Of a stretch of DNA of 64,000 nucleotides, positions 58,772 to 64,000 are shown piece by piece. A program made the position numbers and the translations under genes. Every line of letters starts with the position of its first letter. Positions within the stretch are counted from its first letter, which is position 1. The notes below the pieces were generated by a model, which saw nothing but the letters and a program-made list of their open reading frames with translations, was not told the DNA's origin and made no database searches. This DNA is from Mesorhizobium plurifarium (GTDB lineage Bacteria; Pseudomonadota; Alphaproteobacteria; Rhizobiales; Rhizobiaceae). Where the stretch lies: positions 58,104-122,103 of the forward strand of contig CCNB01000017.1 in NCBI GenBank assembly GCA_000824785.1, read 5' to 3'.

Positions 58772-59539
58772 ATGACCCCTGGAATCCGCCCGCTTGTCGC
58801 CGGCAACTGGAAAATGAACGGCACCAGCGCCTCGCTCAACGAGCTGCGGTCGATCGGCAACGGGTTCATGAGCGGACTCGACGCTGAGACCGAAGCCCTG
58901 GTGTGCGTGCCGGCGACCTTGCTGCAGCGCGCCGCCGAGATCCTGTCGCGCACGCCGGTGCGGGCCGGCGGAGAAGATTGCCATCCCAAGGAGAGCGGGG
59001 CCTTCACCGGCGAGATATCGGCGGAGATGCTCAAGGATGCCGGCGCAAGCCACGTGATCGTCGGCCATTCGGAGCGTCGCGAACTGTTCGGCGACAACGA
59101 TGCGACGGTCCATGCCAAGGCATCGGCCGCCTGGCGGGCAGGGCTGGTGGCCATCATCTGCATCGGCGAGACGCGCGCCGAGCGCGAGGCGGGCGCCACG
59201 CTCGATGTCCTGTCGCGCCAGCTCGAAGGGTCGGTTCCGACCAGCGCGACCGCGGCGAACAGCATCATCGCCTACGAACCGGTCTGGGCGATCGGCACCG
59301 GCCTGACCCCGACCGCGGCCGACGTCGCCGAGGCGCACGCGCATATCCGCGGCAAGCTGACCGGGTTGCTCGGCGATGCCGCGGCCAGGATGCGTATTCT
59401 TTACGGCGGCTCGGTCAAGCCTTCCAATGCGGTGGAGCTGCTCGGCGTCGAGAATGTCGACGGCGCGCTGGTCGGCGGCGCCAGCCTGAAGGCGGCCGAC
59501 TTCCTGGCGATCGCGGAAGCCTACATGAACATCTCCTAA
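58772..59539 (+). CDS. tpiA: Triosephosphate isomerase
   Basis: TpiA interconverts DHAP and GAP. From ATG 58772 the 255 residues show LVAGNWKMNGT (Asn/Lys), GEDCHPKESGAFTGEISAEML, VGHSERR (catalytic His) and YEPVWAIGTGLTPT (catalytic Glu), plus LYGGSVKPSN. Upstream CGGAGAAC is its ribosome site. Its TAA begins a family C repeat. Confidence 0.97.
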   Translation: MTPGIRPLVAGNWKMNGTSASLNELRSIGNGFMSGLDAETEALVCVPATLLQRAAEILSRTPVRAGGEDCHPKESGAFTGEISAEMLKDAGASHVIVGHSERRELFGDNDATVHAKASAAWRAGLVAIICIGETRAEREAGATLDVLSRQLEGSVPTSATAANSIIAYEPVWAIGTGLTPTAADVAEAHAHIRGKLTGLLGDAAARMRILYGGSVKPSNAVELLGVENVDGALVGGASLKAADFLAIAEAYMNIS

Positions 59540-59641
59540 GGCGCGTCGCGATCTTTCAGATTCGCTCCATGCGCTTTGGGTTTTTGATCTTACGCATGTC
59601 TTTGTCCCGAAATCGGTTCCCACTTTCGGGAGACATGCTTT
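59538..59641. repeat. Palindromic mosaic repeat, family C (copy 2)
   Basis: Same layout as the 52268 copy: AAGGCGCGTCGCGATCTTTCAG-type left unit pairing with GCGCTTT further right, then GCATGTC (59594-59600) and GACATGC with nested CCCGAAA/TTTCGGG. It begins within the tpiA TAA stop and should end that transcript. Confidence 0.88.
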
Positions 59642-59804
59642 GGAGGCGGTCTGCCAGGCTCGCGCGGCATAAATCGTTGTATTGGCCCCCTTGCTTCCCA
59701 TATTCCCGGCCACGGGCTTGGAAATGCCGCCAAAGCATTGTAAGGAGCCGCCTCCAAAACACCGGTCGTATGCGCGGCAGCGCAAGGCCTCGCCAGGATA
59801 AATT

Positions 59805-60323
59805 ATGGAAACCGTACTGATCGTCATCCACCTTATGGTCGTGCTCGCGCTTGTCGGCGTGGTGCTGCTGCAGCGCTCCGAAGGCGGCGGCCTGGGCATC
59901 GGCGGCGGTTCCGGCTTCATGACGGCGCGCGGCGCCGCCAACGCGCTGACCCGCGCCACCGCAATCCTGGCGGCGGCCTTCTTCGTAACCTCGCTAGCGC
60001 TGTCGATCCTTGCCCGCTACGGCGAGAAGCCGATCGACATTCTCGACCGTCCGGCGACGTCCAGCCAGGGCAACGGCGTGCTCAACCAACTGCCGGGTTC
60101 CAATGGACCGGTAGGCACCTCCAAGCCCGCGGCTCCGGCCGGCACGGCTCCCGCGGCTCCGTCTGGCGGCGCGACAACCACCACGCCGCTCGCCAATGGC
60201 GCGACCGCGCCGGCCCCGGCAACGACGCCCGCTCCGGCCGCTCCGGCGCCCGCGAATCCGGCCACGCCGCCGGCAAACAATGGCGTCACCCTGCCTGTCA
60301 CCCCGCAGGTTCCGAACCAGTAG
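59805..60323 (+). CDS. secG: Preprotein translocase subunit SecG
   Basis: SecG eases protein export through SecYEG. The 172-residue protein has two spans, LIVIHLMVVLALVGVVLLQ and the ALTRATAILAAAFFVTSLALSIL region, with the conserved RSEGGGLGIGGGSGFMTARGAANALT loop between them. The last about 100 residues are a Pro/Ala/Thr-rich tail, longer than in E. coli SecG but usual in rhizobia. Monocistronic between tpiA and the YkuD gene. Confidence 0.95.
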   Translation: METVLIVIHLMVVLALVGVVLLQRSEGGGLGIGGGSGFMTARGAANALTRATAILAAAFFVTSLALSILARYGEKPIDILDRPATSSQGNGVLNQLPGSNGPVGTSKPAAPAGTAPAAPSGGATTTTPLANGATAPAPATTPAPAAPAPANPATPPANNGVTLPVTPQVPNQ

Positions 60324-60536
60324 CCGCACAAGCACCGGGCAGCGATCTGTTGTTCTTTGAACACAGTCGCGGCAAATGCGCGCCCGATCACGAAGATTCA
60401 ACCGGGCGTAGCGCCTGCCTCAGCTTGAGGCGATGACGGCTAATCGATTATAGGTTGCGCGCGGCACTATTCGGCGTCCTTGGGGGGCGCCGGGCGACGC
60501 CGTGGGCAACTTGCTTTGAACAATCGGATCTTCGCC

Positions 60537-61664
60537 ATGCAGCTTCGCAGCTTCATCCTCCTGGGATTCTGTGCCGTCCTCGGCATGGGTTCCGCGGCCT
60601 TTGCCGGACCGGCAAATCTGGCCACTTCCCCGTCGGTTGAGAAGACCGACGCAATTCCTGTCGCCGCCAAGAGCGACGCATCGCAGCTGAGGCTTCTCAA
60701 GAAGAAGAAAAACCCGACCTCGGACGATCTTGCGCAGATCAGCAAGCTCGAGGCCAAGATCGCGGCCGACAAGGAAGCCGCCAAGCAGAAGGCGCTCGAG
60801 GCTCGCAAGATGGCGATGCGCGAAGCAGCCAAGGCCAAGGCGGACGCCGCGCGCCAGGAATGGCTGGCCAAGAAGAACGGTGGCGCGACCGCTCCGGCTG
60901 AAGTCGCCGACGCCAAGTCGGCCAAGAAGAAGACCATCAAGGTGATCGAGCCGCTGGCACCGGTTGCGCCGATCCAGACCGCCGAGCCGATCCCGGCCGA
61001 GGCAATGAACATCACGGCCACGGGCAACAATGGCGAGTTGCGCAGCGAAACCCCCGGCCAGAAGCAGACGAGCAGCGGTGGGCTGTTTGCCGGCCTGTTC
61101 GGCGGCGCCCAGGCGGCGACCTCCATCAACTATCTGCCGGAAACCCGCGCGCTGGATTCGGCGCTGGCCAAGAAGGACGCCAAGCGGCCCTTCAAGGTGA
61201 AGCCGGAATTCGTGCCGCAGGACGTCACCTTCACCGGCTATGAGCCGGGCACCATCGTCATCGACACCAGCGCGCGCCGCCTCTACCTCGTCGAGTCGTT
61301 TTCCACCGCCCGCCGCTATGCCATCGCTGTCGGCCGCGAAGGCCTGCAGTTCAAGGGCACGGTGGCTGTCGGCGACAAGCAGGAATGGCCGCGCTGGATC
61401 CCGACGCTCGACATGCAGAAGCGCGAGCCGAAGCATTATGGCCAGTACAAGGACGGCATGCCCGGCGGCGGCGAGAATCCGCTCGGCGCGCGCGCTATCT
61501 ACCTCTATGACGGCAAGAAGGACACGCATCTGCGCATCCACGGCACGATTGCTCCCCAGTCGATCGGAACCAGCGCCTCCAACGGCTGCTTCCGCATGAT
61601 CAACGAGCACGTCATGGACCTCTACAGCCGCGTCAAGATCGGTACCAAGGTCGTTATTATCTAA
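60537..61664 (+). CDS. L,D-transpeptidase (YkuD)
   Basis: A 375-residue exported YkuD enzyme that makes 3-3 peptidoglycan cross-links or anchors outer-membrane proteins. It has a signal peptide (FILLGFCAVLGMGSAAFAG), a Lys/Ala-rich coiled-coil stretch (about 40-120), an Ala/Pro linker and the YkuD domain: GTIVIDTSARRLYLVESFSTARRYAIAVGREG, then IHGTIAPQSIGTSASNGCFRMI with catalytic His and Cys. ATG 60537 gives the signal peptide. A strong terminator follows. Confidence 0.93.
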   Translation: MQLRSFILLGFCAVLGMGSAAFAGPANLATSPSVEKTDAIPVAAKSDASQLRLLKKKKNPTSDDLAQISKLEAKIAADKEAAKQKALEARKMAMREAAKAKADAARQEWLAKKNGGATAPAEVADAKSAKKKTIKVIEPLAPVAPIQTAEPIPAEAMNITATGNNGELRSETPGQKQTSSGGLFAGLFGGAQAATSINYLPETRALDSALAKKDAKRPFKVKPEFVPQDVTFTGYEPGTIVIDTSARRLYLVESFSTARRYAIAVGREGLQFKGTVAVGDKQEWPRWIPTLDMQKREPKHYGQYKDGMPGGGENPLGARAIYLYDGKKDTHLRIHGTIAPQSIGTSASNGCFRMINEHVMDLYSRVKIGTKVVII

Positions 61665-61684
61665 CGAATTCCATCAAACTGCCG

Positions 61685-61710
61685 AAAGGGCCGGCACCGC
61701 CGGCCCTTTT
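61685..61710 (+). terminator. Rho-independent terminator of the YkuD gene
   Basis: An 11-base perfect stem (AAAGGGCCGGC with GCCGGCCCTTT) closes an ACC loop and runs into TTTTGTTTT, 20 bases after the stop. Confidence 0.93.
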
Positions 61711-61823
61711 GTTTTGAATAGTGAAAACGCCGATCTCAGGCGCTGGCGCCATTTTGGGAAAAAGCCTTCGCGGCGGTTTTTTCTCTGGCGGAATCAATCA
61801 GGCCGCGTTAAGCGATGACTCCC

Positions 61824-63451
<1,628 letters not shown>

Positions 63452-63452
<1 letters not shown>

Positions 63453-63997
63453 TGCAGACTTACGTCGCGCTGCTCTATAGCATCATCCTGGGCGAGGGGC
63501 GGCGCGTGGTCATGGCCGACCTCAAGGCCATGGCCGAGGAACAGGGGCTGAAAAACGTCCGCACACTGGTCGCGACCGGCAATCTGATGTTCGAGGCGCG
63601 GGCGGGCGAAATCTCAAAGCTCGAGCAGCGGCTGGAACGGGCCTTCGAAAAGACCTTCGGCCGCCATGTCGACATCATCGTGCGCGGCGCCGATGACTGG
63701 CTGAAGCTCGCCGCCGCCAATCCGTTTCCCGGCGAATCCGCCGCTACGGCCGATCAGGTCGCGGTACGTGTGATGCGCGAGCCGGTGCCGGCGGATGCCG
63801 TTGAAGCGCTCCAGGCCCATGCCGCTGACGATGAGAGAGTGCTTTGGGTCGATGGCGATATCTGGCTTGTCTTCTCGCGCGAGCGGCCGGGCTCGCGACT
63901 ACTGGCCGCCGCCAATCACAAGCGCTTCGGCGTCGGCACGTCGCGCAACTGGAACACGGTGCGGCGTCTGGCGGAGATGGTAGGCAGTAGGCAGTAG
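63452..63997 (+). CDS. DUF1697 family protein
   Basis: The 181-residue protein has the DUF1697 pattern: YVALLYSIILGEGRRVVMADLKAMAEEQGLKNVRTLVATGNLMFEA, then a central half with ANPFPG and a C-terminal NHKRFGVGTSRNWNTVRRLAEM. Function unknown. It starts on the last base of the pyrG stop (TGATG). Its last codons (VGSRQ-stop) are made of a GTAGGCA heptamer that repeats into the window edge. Confidence 0.88.
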
Positions 63998-64000
63998 GCA
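63980..64000. repeat. GTAGGCA heptamer tandem repeat (cut by window end)
   Basis: Three exact head-to-tail copies of GTAGGCA (63980-63986, 63987-63993, 63994-64000). The first two and part of the third encode the C-terminus and TAG stop of the DUF1697 gene. The array may continue past the window. Confidence 0.9.

Overview
The window is chromosomal, GC-rich DNA from an alphaproteobacterium of the order Rhizobiales, most like Mesorhizobium and relatives. The reasons are the gene order rpsB-tsf ... pyrH-frr-uppS-cdsA-rseP-bamA-lpxD-fabZ-lpxA-lpxI-lpxB-gltA, the block trpD-trpC-moaC-moeA-lexA, a GTTC-N7-GTTC LexA operator, CTTGAC-N17-CTATAT-like promoters, a phasin gene, and short palindromic intergenic repeats typical of rhizobia. 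The placement rests on remembered family features; no search was run. Almost everything is housekeeping. I see no insertion sequence, prophage, CRISPR array or integrase.

Layout. 1-2.8 kb: the 3' end of a tRNA, a VirK/YbjX-family gene, a small coiled-coil ORF and an unrecognised His-motif membrane protein. 2.8-7.0 kb (minus): pyrB, a catalytically degenerate dihydroorotase (pyrC'), plsY and dprA. 7.2-10.4 kb: an aidB-type acyl-CoA dehydrogenase, two membrane proteins and ruvX. 10.5-15.2 kb: UPF0173 hydrolase, gatC, a GNAT gene and gatA, a YdcF-like protein and a DUF599 protein. 15.3-19.6 kb: sdaA, DUF1489, a J-domain-like protein that lost HPD, and a D,D-carboxypeptidase with a SPOR domain. 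19.8-24.5 kb: phasin with a probable operator-promoter, clpS-clpA, a P-loop kinase and a HIT protein. 24.5-30.4 kb: an LtaS/OpgB-like membrane transferase, a tiny membrane protein, a DUF482 acyltransferase, GDPD, RidA, an EipB-like periplasmic protein and DUF4031.

30.6-46.7 kb is the translation and envelope supercluster: rpsB, tsf, a LysR/SnoaL/aldo-keto reductase insertion, then pyrH, frr, uppS, cdsA, rseP, bamA and the lipid A genes lpxD-fabZ-lpxA-lpxI-lpxB, with short gaps or overlaps. 46.8-53.2 kb: gltA, gltX, comEC and lexA. 53.2-58.6 kb (minus): a tightly packed PPIase-trpD-trpC-moaC-moeA operon. 58.8-64 kb: tpiA, secG, a YkuD L,D-transpeptidase, pyrG and a DUF1697 gene that ends in a heptamer repeat at the window edge.

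The genes mostly serve envelope building (PlsY, UppS, CdsA, RseP, BamA, Lpx enzymes, SecG, D,D- and L,D-peptidases, PPIase, EipB-like), pyrimidine supply (PyrB/C', PyrH, PyrG), translation (RpsB, Tsf, Frr, GatCA, GltX) and protein quality control (ClpS/ClpA). The items most worth a second look are six palindromic repeat elements that sit at or over stop codons, the degenerate PyrC', the HPD-less J protein, the twin palindrome at the phasin promoter, the GNAT gene inside gatCA, the lineage-type insertion in GatA, and an unassigned membrane protein with four His motifs. I found no convincing wholly new multi-gene system.
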